Source of the DNA: an uncultured Veillonellaceae bacterium
GTDB taxonomy: Bacteria > Bacillota > Negativicutes > Selenomonadales > Selenomonadaceae
Length of the DNA: 39,941 nt
Assembly: GCA_900315575.1 (NCBI GenBank)
Contig: OMZR01000008.1
Location: 1-39,941, forward strand
Direction of reading: 5' to 3'
Position 1 is the first letter of the stretch. Every line of letters begins with the position of its first letter. The translations under genes were made by a program, and so were the position numbers. Below are positions 32,466 through 39,941 of the stretch, one piece after another. The notes under the pieces were generated by a model. That model ran no database searches and was not told where the DNA came from. It worked only from the letters and a program-made list of their open reading frames with translations.

Positions 32466-34204
32466 AAATGGGCGTGCGGTGGCGGTTTTCGTGGGCGCTG
32501 TTCCTGGGGCTTGCCGCTTTGAATCTGACGGCGGTTGTGCAGGCGGAGATGTTCGCGGGAGAAACGGCGGTTTCTGCGCATGCCGGACGACTCGTTGAGG
32601 AGCTCGTGCGCGTGGCGGGGTGGGCTGGTGTCTTCACGGCACTAACTGGACTCCTGCCGCAAAGGGGGCGGCGCGGGGCCGAGGCGGTGCTTTTGGGACT
32701 GAGCCTCGTGCTCTGCGGCATTGACGGTTTCACGCTTGCGCACTATCATAGCGTGCTCGATGCAGGACTCCTCGAAATCGTGCTGGCGACGAATCCTGCT
32801 GAGGCGTGGGAGTATGTGACGAGTCAGGCGGGCGGCATTGCGGTAGCAGCGGGCATGCTTGTGGCAGCTGTCGTTCTCATTGAATTGGGAAAGCGTTTTC
32901 TGCGATACAGGAATCAGGCAGCAATCGGTGTCGGGCGTGTGTCGTATGCGGGACGGTTTGCTTTTTCGCGCGACTTGTCAGGTAGTGGCAGCGGTCTTGG
33001 CCGCCGGGGCGCGGTGTTTCTCTGCGTGCTGCTGCTTGCGTTTTTTGCGAGTCTTATCCATGCGGCGATGGATGATGATGACCGCGTGGAGAATGCCATG
33101 CGCTCCAATTCCATCCTGCGCCTCGCTTTGAACATCCGTCAGGCGCATGAGGAAATCGGATCGGCGGAGTTCGTGGCGTGGACGCTCGCGAATCACGAGG
33201 TCGGGGAGACGGAAGGAACCGACAACATCCCGTATGTCGTTTTCATCCTCGGCGAATCGACGAGCCGCCACCATATGCAGCTTTATGGTTACGGCCTGCC
33301 GACGACGCCGAAGCTTTCGGCACGGGCTGAGGCGGGCGAGCTTGTGACGTATGAAAATGTCACAAGTCCGCATGCAGGCACGATGGCCGTCCTGCGGACG
33401 CTGTTCAGTTTTTATGACAATGACGCAGATGGCATGTGGTATGATTATGGCGATCTTTTCGACATCCTGCGGCAGGCGGGCGTCTATACGGCGTGGCTGT
33501 CGAATCAGGAGGCGTCGGGCTTCTATGGCAGCATCGGGCGGACGCTCGGCGAGCGCACGGATCACGTTGCGTTCACGAGCCCTGTTTCGTATTCCATCGA
33601 TCTCGCGGAACGCTATGACAGCGAGGTGCTGCCGCTCTTGGACGAAGAACTGCGCGAGCGCATGGCAGAACCTGTGCCTGCCGCATTCTACGTCATCCAC
33701 CTGATGGGCGCGCACGAGGAATTTTCGAAGCGCTATCCGCCGGAGTTTGCGCGTTTCATGCCCGAGGACGAGGCGGGGCGCGGCGCCCTGGAGGATGCGT
33801 CCGCACGGGCCGTGCGGGCGGCGTATGACAATGCCGTGCTCTATGACGACGCCATCGTCGATGAAATCATCCGGCGCTTCGAGGACAAGGACGCGCTCGT
33901 GATCTTCATCTCGGATCATGGCGAGGAAGTCTATGATACGCGGGCGCAGTTTGGCCACGGCGACGAGACGAGCCCGTGGCAGCGCGATGTGCCGATGGTG
34001 TTCTGGATGTCGAAGGCGTTCCGCGTGAACCATCCGGCCGACGTGCAGCGCATCGAGGCGGCACGGAAACATCATTGGCAGAGTGATGAAATGATTCATA
34101 CGCTCCTCGACCTCATGCACGTCCGCGCACCGGGCTTTGAACAAAACAAGAGCCTGCTCTCGATAGAAGGAGAACAGGCAGATGAAGGAGAAGGAAACGA
34201 TTGA
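32462..34204 (+). CDS. Membrane-bound sulfatase-fold phosphoethanolamine transferase (EptA/CptA-like)
   Basis: 580 residues. About five membrane segments in residues 1-205, then an extracytoplasmic alkaline-phosphatase/sulfatase-fold domain. The nucleophile is Thr267 in GESTSRHHMQLYGY, followed by TTPKL and, near the end, ISDHGEEVYD and FGHGDETSP as metal ligands. This is the layout of lipid A or outer-core phosphoethanolamine transferases, so an outer membrane with LPS is likely, as in Negativicutes. GTG 32462 is preferred (GGAGG 8 bases before); ATG 32468 is possible. The TGATG junction couples it to the aminopeptidase. Confidence 0.88.
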   Translation: MKMGVRWRFSWALFLGLAALNLTAVVQAEMFAGETAVSAHAGRLVEELVRVAGWAGVFTALTGLLPQRGRRGAEAVLLGLSLVLCGIDGFTLAHYHSVLDAGLLEIVLATNPAEAWEYVTSQAGGIAVAAGMLVAAVVLIELGKRFLRYRNQAAIGVGRVSYAGRFAFSRDLSGSGSGLGRRGAVFLCVLLLAFFASLIHAAMDDDDRVENAMRSNSILRLALNIRQAHEEIGSAEFVAWTLANHEVGETEGTDNIPYVVFILGESTSRHHMQLYGYGLPTTPKLSARAEAGELVTYENVTSPHAGTMAVLRTLFSFYDNDADGMWYDYGDLFDILRQAGVYTAWLSNQEASGFYGSIGRTLGERTDHVAFTSPVSYSIDLAERYDSEVLPLLDEELRERMAEPVPAAFYVIHLMGAHEEFSKRYPPEFARFMPEDEAGRGALEDASARAVRAAYDNAVLYDDAIVDEIIRRFEDKDALVIFISDHGEEVYDTRAQFGHGDETSPWQRDVPMVFWMSKAFRVNHPADVQRIEAARKHHWQSDEMIHTLLDLMHVRAPGFEQNKSLLSIEGEQADEGEGND

Positions 34205-35508
34205 TGACATACGAAACGAAGGAATTGCTGGACTTCATCACGTCGGCGCCGTCACCATGCCATACGGTGGCAGCGTCAGCCGAAAAGCTCCGTGCCGCAG
34301 GTTTTGAAGAACTGGAGCTTGGCGGTGCCTGGCAGATTTCGCGCGGTGGGCGCTATTTCGTCCGTATTTACGGCACGACGCTTCTGGCGTTCACGGTCGG
34401 TGCGGCAGGGCCGCTGCGCATGGCGGCGGCGCATACGGATTTTCCGTGCTTCCGGCTGAAGCCAGCGGCAGGGCTCATGCGCGAAGGCTATGGCCTGCTG
34501 AATGTCGAGACGTATGGCGGCATGATCCTGCGCTCGTGGCTTGACCGGCCGCTCGGCCTGGCAGGCAAGATCGTGCTGCGCGGGGCGGATGCCTTTCATC
34601 CCGAGGTGCGCCTTGTCGATTTCGGACGGCCGCTCGTGACGATTCCGAGCCTCGCCATCCACATGGACCGCGAAGTGAACAAGGAGGGCGCGCTCAATCC
34701 GCAGAAGGACATGCTGCCGCTCGCGGCGCTCTTTGGCGACGAGGCTGATGAGGACTGGTGGCTGCAGGCGCTTGCAGAGCTTGCAGGCGTCCCAACTGAG
34801 GACGTCCTTTCCTATGAGCTTTCGACGTATCCGTGGGAACAGGGCTGCACGCTGGGGCTCGCAGAGGAGCTCGTTTCCTCGCCACGCCTCGACAACCTCA
34901 CGTCCGTCTGGGCGTGCCTCGAAGGATTCGTGGATGCGACAAAGAATGGCGTGCCTGATGGCGTGCGTCTCGTCGCGCTCTTTGACAACGAGGAAGTCGG
35001 CAGCCGCACGAAGCAGGGCGCGGGTTCGGCCGTGCTCATGGAGGTGCTGCGGCGCATCTATGGTTCAAAGGTAGTAGCGGGTACGAAGGAACCGGCCGAT
35101 GATGGCGCACGCCTGTCGGCCGCACTCGAAGGCGGCTTCCTGCTCTCCGTCGATGTCGCGCATGGCCTCCATCCAAACCATATGAGCAAAAGCGACCCAG
35201 CCGTGCGTCCCGTGCTCGGCGGCGGTGTCGTCATCAAGCAGGCGGCGTCGCAGGCCTACGCAGGCGATGCCGAGGCCGTCGCCATCGTGCGGGCGCTCTG
35301 CGAGGAGCGCGGCATCGCACATCAGGACTTCGTAAACCGCAGCGACAGCCGCGGCGGCTCGACGCTCGGCTCCATCGCCTCGGCGCTCGTCCCCGTCCGC
35401 ACGATGGATGTCGGCGTGCCGATCCTCGCCATGCATTCGGCTCGCGAGACCATGGGCGCGGCAGATGAAATGGCGCTTGCGGCGCTCGTGCAGGCCGTGC
35501 TGGAATAA
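34204..35508 (+). CDS. M18-family aspartyl aminopeptidase
   Basis: 434 residues, cytoplasmic zinc aminopeptidase that removes acidic N-terminal residues. Metal-site motifs in order: AAHTDFPCFRLKP, RLDNLTSVWACLEG, DNEEVGSRTKQGAGS, SVDVAHGLHPN and MHSARETMG. Normal length for the family. Start ATG 34204 shares one base with the previous stop, with AGAAGGAGAAGG upstream in that gene. Last of its operon. Confidence 0.94.
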   Translation: MTYETKELLDFITSAPSPCHTVAASAEKLRAAGFEELELGGAWQISRGGRYFVRIYGTTLLAFTVGAAGPLRMAAAHTDFPCFRLKPAAGLMREGYGLLNVETYGGMILRSWLDRPLGLAGKIVLRGADAFHPEVRLVDFGRPLVTIPSLAIHMDREVNKEGALNPQKDMLPLAALFGDEADEDWWLQALAELAGVPTEDVLSYELSTYPWEQGCTLGLAEELVSSPRLDNLTSVWACLEGFVDATKNGVPDGVRLVALFDNEEVGSRTKQGAGSAVLMEVLRRIYGSKVVAGTKEPADDGARLSAALEGGFLLSVDVAHGLHPNHMSKSDPAVRPVLGGGVVIKQAASQAYAGDAEAVAIVRALCEERGIAHQDFVNRSDSRGGSTLGSIASALVPVRTMDVGVPILAMHSARETMGAADEMALAALVQAVLE

Positions 35509-35529
35509 CAGGACGTATGAGAAAAAGAA

Positions 35530-35564
35530 AGAGACCGCTCTTGGCATGAGCGGTCTCTCTCTTT
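35530..35564. terminator. Bidirectional terminator
   Basis: AGAGACCGCTC/GAGCGGTCTCT (35530-35540 with 35548-35558), A-rich before and T-rich after; between the aminopeptidase and the convergent coiled-coil gene. Confidence 0.8.
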
Positions 35565-35581
35565 ATGGAAAACAGGGCAGT

Positions 35582-35956
35582 TCAGCCCTCTTTGACTTTC
35601 TGTGCAACATAGGCAAAAGAATCCGCAACATCTCTGCGAAGATCCTGAAGGGAGGTGACACTGGCCGTTGAGACTTTCAATCCTTCGATTTCTGCGGCAT
35701 TCTTTTCGTTTGCAGAAAGGACGGCACGGAGCATCTGATGAGATTCCTTCTGCCCTGCTTCGAGCGCTGTGACACGGGATTCGAGCTTGTCCATGCGGGA
35801 TTCGAGCTTGTCCATGCGGGATTCAAGCTTGTCCATGCGGGATTCAAGCTTGTCCATGCGGGATTCAAGTTTGTCGAAACGCTTGTCAATACGTGCGAAT
35901 TGCTCGTTCATCTGATTGCCTAAAGCAGCAATCGCGGCTAAGATTTTTTCGTCCAT
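35582..35956 (-). CDS. Small coiled-coil protein with heptad repeats
   Basis: 124 residues. After MDEKILAAIAALGNQMNEQF comes a run of the heptad ESRMDKL, four near-perfect copies plus a starting variant (DKRFDKL), then a longer helical C-terminus. No membrane segment. It should form a parallel coiled coil, likely trimer or tetramer. Function unknown; similar short coiled-coil proteins occur near phage and restriction genes, but there is no such context here. ATG 35956 follows GAAAGGAGG. Confidence 0.8.
   Translation of the reverse strand: MDEKILAAIAALGNQMNEQFARIDKRFDKLESRMDKLESRMDKLESRMDKLESRMDKLESRVTALEAGQKESHQMLRAVLSANEKNAAEIEGLKVSTASVTSLQDLRRDVADSFAYVAQKVKEG
35775..35879. repeat. Five tandem 21-base units inside the coiled-coil gene
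   Basis: Unit CGGGATTCRAGCTTGTCCATG in four copies (35775, 35796, 35817, 35838) and a diverged fifth. Each encodes one heptad, so slippage would change coiled-coil length in frame. Confidence 0.9.
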
Positions 35957-36027
35957 GATGTGATAACCTCCTTTCGTGCAATCGTTCTGTGGGTTTCGTT
36001 TATTATACCATTGTTTTGAGGCTGGAT

Positions 36028-36531
36028 TCAATAAGAAAATTTGAGGCCCATGATTCGTTTTTGGATATTTCCTGCCACGCATCCCGTCGCGAGCCCTGTT
36101 GCAAGCCCAATCGGCCCGAGAATGGCGAGGTAAGTAAGGAGGGCCGGCGTGCCGGTCATGGCGAGGGCGGCGAAGAGCTGGCCGAGGTGGTGGAAAAGCC
36201 CCCCGGCCGCGCTGACGGCGGGGAGGGAGAAAGCGTTCATTCGCTGGAGCATGAGCATGGCAGCAAAGGACAGCAGACCTCCCGCAAGGCTGTAGAGGAA
36301 GACGGTCGGCCCGCCGCCGAAGAGGCTCGCAAGGCCGATGCGCAGGCAGATGACGAGCAGCGCGTCGCGCGACGAAAGCGTGTAGAGTGCGACGACGGTC
36401 ACGATGTTTGCGATGCCGAGCTTTGCGCCCGGCGCGAGGAACGGGATGGGCAGCATCCCTTCGAGCATGAAGAGCGAGAGCGAGACAGCGGTCAGCAAGG
36501 CGAGATACGTGAGGCGGAACGTGCGAGACAT
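36028..36531 (-). CDS. Gx transporter family membrane protein (Hpre_diP_synt_I / PF07456 type)
   Basis: 167 residues, about five helices with Gly-rich segments: GAKLGIANIVTVVALY, ASLFGGGPTVFLYSLAGG, GGLFHHLGQL. Often annotated as heptaprenyl diphosphate synthase component I, but it is an ECF-S-like membrane protein. In many Firmicutes it pairs with a NusG-II-domain protein, as here. The ribosome-binding site on the minus strand is AAAGGTG. Confidence 0.85.
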   Translation of the reverse strand: MSRTFRLTYLALLTAVSLSLFMLEGMLPIPFLAPGAKLGIANIVTVVALYTLSSRDALLVICLRIGLASLFGGGPTVFLYSLAGGLLSFAAMLMLQRMNAFSLPAVSAAGGLFHHLGQLFAALAMTGTPALLTYLAILGPIGLATGLATGCVAGNIQKRIMGLKFSY

Positions 36532-36552
36532 GGAAAGATAACACCTTTTTGC

Positions 36553-36881
36553 TTATTTGATTTCGATGATGAGCTTGTGCGGCAGGCATGCGATGACTTC
36601 GCCCTTCTGCGAGATGGCGCCGGTCTTCACGCAGATCTTGTCGTGGCAGTCGGCTTGGTGTGACCGTCGACCGTGACGGTGTTCCATCCATCCGCCGTCT
36701 CGATGGTGAACGATTCGCGTCCTTCATGCGTCGTCAGTGCGATCGTGCGGACTTCCTCGCCGTCAATCGACACCACCGCCCGCGTCACGGGATTCCCGTT
36801 CCAGCCGAAAAAGAGCAACGGCAGAAATGAAGCTGCAAGCAGCACCAGAAGGAGCAGGAAATCTCGTTTGGAAAGTTTCAC
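36553..36881 (-). pseudogene. NusG domain II protein, frameshifted
   Basis: From GTG 36881 (4-base overlap with the Crp/Fnr stop): membrane anchor KRDFLLLLVLLAASFLPLLF and a beta-domain ending GWNTVTVDG. The frame then changes; the next frame gives ADCHDKICVKTGAISQKGEV and ACLPHKLIIEIK then TAA, the usual end. A few residues at the join are also missing. The total of 329 bases is not a multiple of 3. Either a small real deletion or a sequencing error. Confidence 0.8.
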
Positions 36882-37531
36882 TCCGACCGCTCCAGATCTT
36901 CTGCTATCTTCATCTTCTGCTCGCGCGAGATCGTGATCTTTCCATGCGACAGCCCGATGAGCCCCGCTTCCTTGAGCTTTGTGACGCCGCGGTTGACGGT
37001 CTTGACGCTCGTGCCGATGTCGTCGGCGATTTCCTGCCTTCCCGTGTGCAGCACAAAGAGGTCGGTATCGACGCCACCGATACGGTGCAGCAGATAGTTT
37101 TCGAGCCGCAGCACGCTCGGCAGGAACTTGATGCGGCCGTTCTCGTCCGATGTCGGGTACATCTTGATGGCCAAAAGTTCGGCCACGCGGATAGCGAACG
37201 CATTGTCCTCCCGCAGCCACGCGTAGAATGTGTCAATCGTCAGCGCGTAGACCGTGCACTGCGTCAGCGCCTCGTTCGTCGTCGCATAGCTTTCCTGATG
37301 GCTCAGTGCTTCGAGGTCGCCGAGGATGTCCGGTGCGTCAATCTGCGCGAACGTGTAGCGGTGGCCGCTCTCGAACTCGTTGCTGACGCGCGTCGCGCCG
37401 GAGGTCAGCAGGTAGACATGCGTGACGGGCTCGCCCTTGCGCATGAGCGCTTCTCCGGGACGGAAGACGCGCTTCACGGCGCGCTGGCGGATGGTTTCGG
37501 GCATGTGTTCGGCAAAATGGAGGATGTCCAT
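36878..37531 (-). CDS. Crp/Fnr-family transcription regulator
   Basis: 217 residues: cyclic-nucleotide-binding-like beta barrel (about 20-125, FRPGEALMRKGEPVTHVYLL) and C-terminal winged HTH (TGRQEIADDIGTSVKTVNRGVTKLKE, in parts). No N-terminal cysteine cluster, so not an FNR-type oxygen sensor. ATG 37531 follows AAAGGAGC. It is divergent from the purine permease gene, with repeated TGTCC motifs between them. Leads the NusG-II and Gx genes in one unit. Confidence 0.88.
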   Translation of the reverse strand: MDILHFAEHMPETIRQRAVKRVFRPGEALMRKGEPVTHVYLLTSGATRVSNEFESGHRYTFAQIDAPDILGDLEALSHQESYATTNEALTQCTVYALTIDTFYAWLREDNAFAIRVAELLAIKMYPTSDENGRIKFLPSVLRLENYLLHRIGGVDTDLFVLHTGRQEIADDIGTSVKTVNRGVTKLKEAGLIGLSHGKITISREQKMKIAEDLERSE

Positions 37532-37613
37532 GAAAAAGCTCCTTTCGTGCGTGCTTGTTGTTCCTTTCATTGTAACGGACGCGGCAGGCCCTTGCAAGCC
37601 GAAGACAAAAAAA

Positions 37614-37666
37614 GGACATGAAACGTGTCCAATGTCCTTTTTATCTGTCCGAAATCCTAGTAAAAT
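37614..37666 (+). promoter_or_regulatory. Repeated TGTCC/GGACA sites and -10 box between crp-like and permease genes
   Basis: GGACA (37614-37618) faces TGTCC at 37626, 37633 and 37646, and a TAAAAT -10 lies at 37661-37666. GGACA-N7-TGTCC is a dyad of the size bound by Crp/Fnr proteins. It may be the site of the divergent regulator. The A/T runs flanking the dyad also make it look like a terminator stem. Confidence 0.4.
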
Positions 37667-37709
37667 GAAGGCAACAATCAAGGAACGAGAGCTATCAGGA
37701 GGAAACAGC

Positions 37710-38972
37710 ATGCAGAAGGACATGAAAAAGGACATCCGCCGGGAGGTCGTCGCCGGCATTACGGGATTCTTCGCCATTTCGTACATCATCATCGTCAACC
37801 CGATGATTCTCGCGGACGGAGGTATCCCGGCCGACCTTTCCGTCTTCGCGACGATCTTCTCATCCGTCATCGGCTGCCTCATCATGGCGTTCTATGCCGA
37901 TGCGCCGATCATCCTGACGCCGGGCATGGGCATCAATGCGTTCTTCACGTACACGGTTGTTGCCTCGATGGGCCTCGCGTGGCAGGAAGCGCTCGCCATC
38001 TCGCTCGTTGCCGCCGTGCTGTTCGCCATCGTGGCCTGCACGCGGCTGCGGACGTTGCTCGCCGCTGCCGTCCCCGCGTCGCTCAAGACGGCGATCACGG
38101 TCGGCATCGGCCTGTTCCTCGTCGAGATCGGCCTTGAGAAAGCACAGCTCATCCGCCGCGGCACGAACACGATCATCGAGCTCGGCGACCTCACGAGCCC
38201 GATGGTGCTGCTCGCGATTTTCGGCCTCGTGCTGAGCCTTGCGTTCTACCTGCGCAAAGTCACGGGCGGCTTCGTGCTCGCCATCCTGATCACGAGCGCC
38301 GTCGCCTGGGGGCTCGGCCTGCACGATGAGCAGCCGCTCACGATCGAGCTTTCGCGCCTCGCGGATTATCCGGCGCTCTTCGCGCAGTTCGACTTCTCGC
38401 AGATGCTCTCGCTGCCGTTCCTGCTCTCCGTCTTCTCGATGGCCATGATCATGATCTTCGAGTCGCTCGGCATCCTCGAAGGCATCCTGCCCGACCATGC
38501 GAAATTCGACCGCACGTTCCGCGGCTCGGCAGCGGCCGCACTGCTTTCTTCGTTCCTCGGCACGAGCCCGACGGTCGTCGCGGCCGAGAGTGCGACGGGC
38601 ATCGCGAGCGGCGGGCGCAAAGGCATCATGGCGCTGACGTCGGCCGTGCTGTTCCTCGGCGCGATGCTCTTCGTGCCGCTCCTGTCCTTCGTGCCACAGG
38701 CCGCCATCGCGCCCGTCATCATCATCACGGGTGCCATGATGATGCAGAATCTCGCGCACATGGATTTCTCCGATTTCACGGAGTGGTTCCCAGCCTTCCT
38801 CATCGTCGTGCTGATTCCGCTGACGGGCAGCATCTCGACGGGGCTCGCATTCGGCTTCACGGCATGGCCGCTGCTGAAATTCCTTGGCGGCGAGCGCCGC
38901 GAAGTACACGTCGTCAGCGCCTGCCTCGGCGTGCTGTTCTTCTTCAACCTCGTCTGCCAGGCGTGGTTCTGA
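37710..38972 (+). CDS. Purine permease, AzgA/PbuG type (NCS2-related)
   Basis: 420 residues, about 12-13 membrane segments. Family motifs: GITGFFAISYIIIVNPMILAD at the N-terminus (in parts), LTPGMGINAFFTYTVV, and the substrate-site region GTSPTVVAAESATGIASGGRKG. Likely takes up hypoxanthine, guanine or adenine with protons. ATG 37710 is 7 bases after AGGAGG. Divergent from the Crp/Fnr gene and convergent with the IclR gene. Confidence 0.93.
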   Translation: MQKDMKKDIRREVVAGITGFFAISYIIIVNPMILADGGIPADLSVFATIFSSVIGCLIMAFYADAPIILTPGMGINAFFTYTVVASMGLAWQEALAISLVAAVLFAIVACTRLRTLLAAAVPASLKTAITVGIGLFLVEIGLEKAQLIRRGTNTIIELGDLTSPMVLLAIFGLVLSLAFYLRKVTGGFVLAILITSAVAWGLGLHDEQPLTIELSRLADYPALFAQFDFSQMLSLPFLLSVFSMAMIMIFESLGILEGILPDHAKFDRTFRGSAAAALLSSFLGTSPTVVAAESATGIASGGRKGIMALTSAVLFLGAMLFVPLLSFVPQAAIAPVIIITGAMMMQNLAHMDFSDFTEWFPAFLIVVLIPLTGSISTGLAFGFTAWPLLKFLGGERREVHVVSACLGVLFFFNLVCQAWF

Positions 38973-38983
38973 GCTAGAAATCA

Positions 38984-39021
38984 ATCACCAGCGTCTTCCG
39001 ACGACGCTGGCGATTTTTTTT
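38984..39021 (+). terminator. Terminator of the permease gene
   Basis: 12-base arms with one mismatch (38984-38995 with 39003-39014) followed by eight T. It overlaps the last codons of the IclR gene. Confidence 0.85.
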
Positions 39022-39752
39022 GCGATGTAGCGGAGCTCGGAGAGGTACTGCTTCTGCATGTAGCCGGACATCGGCGTATCAGAAGCGAGGCCGATGGCAT
39101 ATTGTACAGGTTCGGCACCGAGCGTGACGGGGACAGCGATGCCGTAGAGGCCGTCCTGATATTCGCCGCTGGCCATCGCGCAGCCGTCATAGATGATGCG
39201 TTCGAGTTCGGCGGCGAGTACATCGCCGTCCGTGATGGTCTGCTTCGTGCATGCGGGGAGCTCCTGCGCACAGAACGCGCGCTTTTCGTCGGCTGTCGAG
39301 TAGCCGAGCAGCACCTTGCCGAGACTCGTTGCATGGAGCGGTGTGCGCGCGCCGACTTTTGCATAGCTCGCGCCGGACGGCGTCGCGGGTTCCGCGCAGA
39401 GGCAGACGGCGTCGTCATGGTCTTTCGCAGCGAAATAGACGTCCTTGCGGAACTTGTCACGCAGGCTCTGCAGGTATTCCGTGATGCGGTAGTCGATGTG
39501 CCGCGTCTCCTTGAAGCGGGAGAACAGCGACACGGCGGCGCCGCCAAGCATGTAGCGGCTCGTCTCGCTGTCCTGCGTCACATAGCCGCAGAGCTCGAAC
39601 GTCTGCAGGATGTTGTGGACGGAGCTTTTGAGCATCCCGCTGTAGGCTGCGAGCTCCGTCACGCCGGCATCGGGGTGGGCGTCATCAAAATAATCAAGCA
39701 GGCGGAGCGCCTTGTAGAGGGATTTCACTTTCGGCGCGGAGGTATCTTTCAT
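38985..39752 (-). CDS. IclR-family transcription regulator
   Basis: 255 residues: N-terminal winged HTH (KALRLLDYFDDAHPDAGVTE, LAAYSGMLKSSVHNIL) and C-terminal IclR effector domain (HATSLGKVLLGYS, MASGEYQDGLYGIAVPV). ATG 39752 is chosen for GAAAGGGA upstream; ATG 39788 has no ribosome-binding site. A gene transcribed to the right beyond the window is probably its target. Confidence 0.92.
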   Translation of the reverse strand: MKDTSAPKVKSLYKALRLLDYFDDAHPDAGVTELAAYSGMLKSSVHNILQTFELCGYVTQDSETSRYMLGGAAVSLFSRFKETRHIDYRITEYLQSLRDKFRKDVYFAAKDHDDAVCLCAEPATPSGASYAKVGARTPLHATSLGKVLLGYSTADEKRAFCAQELPACTKQTITDGDVLAAELERIIYDGCAMASGEYQDGLYGIAVPVTLGAEPVQYAIGLASDTPMSGYMQKQYLSELRYIAKKIASVVGRRW

Positions 39753-39816
39753 GAGGATCGTCCCTTTCGTTGCATGGTTCTTTTTCATTATAAATGAACA
39801 AAGTGGAAAAAGAAAG

Positions 39817-39883
39817 TTGACAGGCTGGAAAAAGTATGTTATACCTGAATTATTCAACGAGGCTCATCCGTAGTTGAATCAAC
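39817..39883 (+). promoter_or_regulatory. Rightward promoter with palindromes, for a gene beyond the window
   Basis: TTGACA (39817-39822), 17 bases, TATACC (39840-39845). Just after it ATTCAAC (39852-39858) and GTTGAAT (39873-39879) form an inverted repeat, and GTTGAATCAAC (39873-39883) is itself a palindrome. Position right after the start site suits a repressor such as the divergent IclR protein. Confidence 0.5.
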
Positions 39884-39941
39884 CTCTTTTCTCAGCAGCA
39901 CTGTACAAATGTTGCAACCACGATGGCGCATCCGACGTTTT

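Noticed and set aside
35775..35879. CRISPR array
   Set aside because: The repeats are contiguous 21-base units with no spacers and encode heptads of a coiled-coil protein.

Overview
The window is high-GC bacterial DNA from an anaerobe, most likely a Negativicutes member (Selenomonadaceae-like). This placement is inference, based on the SUF pair, a PASTA-containing class B PBP, a flagellin remnant, a GH26 mannanase and the style of the genes; no rRNA or marker gene fixes it.

The centre (about 2.1-21.7 kb) is a pyrrolysine (Pyl)-dependent monomethylamine (MMA) system. mtmB (11282-12694) has an in-frame UAG at codon 204, in the same context as the Pyl codon of archaeal MtmB. Every part needed to read it is present: pylSc, pylB, pylC, pylD, pylSn and a tRNA-Pyl gene (20283-20354, anticodon CUA, 6-bp anticodon stem). 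Around these lie four corrinoid proteins, two MtaA/MtbA-type zinc methyltransferases, two [2Fe-2S]/ASKHA corrinoid activators, a PduX-like kinase for corrinoid synthesis, and a protein that fuses an activator-type ferredoxin domain to an MtaA-like domain. Inferred flow: MtmB moves the methyl of MMA to a corrinoid protein and frees ammonium; the MtaA-like proteins pass the methyl on, probably to tetrahydrofolate; the activators re-reduce oxidised corrinoid.

Regulation is the most striking part. Four transcription units (amtB; the corrinoid/methyltransferase operon at 3.86 kb; mtmB; a DAACS dicarboxylate/amino-acid symporter at 22.9 kb) have leaders of one design: a promoter, a short hairpin with a six-base loop of pattern AANGRR, and an overlapping terminator-like hairpin that cannot form at the same time. 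This matches ANTAR-type antitermination and would tie MMA use (an ammonium source) to ammonium uptake. No ANTAR protein is in the window.

Layout: 1-1237 sufS (end) and sufU; 1350-2039 remnants of a nucleotidyltransferase/HEPN pair and of a PhzF-like gene; 2143-3654 amtB; 3691-11087 methyl-transfer operon; 11133-12694 mtmB; 12874-21687 activator, pyl genes, HTH protein, corrinoid protein, pylT, pylSn, pduX; 21764-22753 flagellin remnant, intact MNT/HEPN pair, PhzF tail; 22778-24162 symporter; 24287-26275 class B PBP; 26350-26712 PTS IIA; 26924-26999 tRNA-Gln; 27149-29014 diguanylate cyclase cut before its GGDEF motif; 28875-31538 mannanase; 31721-35508 phosphatase, small protein, sulfatase-fold transferase and M18 aminopeptidase; 35582-37531 minus-strand coiled-coil, Gx transporter, frameshifted NusG-II and Crp/Fnr genes; 37710-38972 purine permease; 38985-39752 IclR regulator.

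The flanks carry several genes broken by internal deletion. None of the 35 intact reading frames ends in TAG (28 TGA, 7 TAA), which fits a cell that reads UAG as Pyl.
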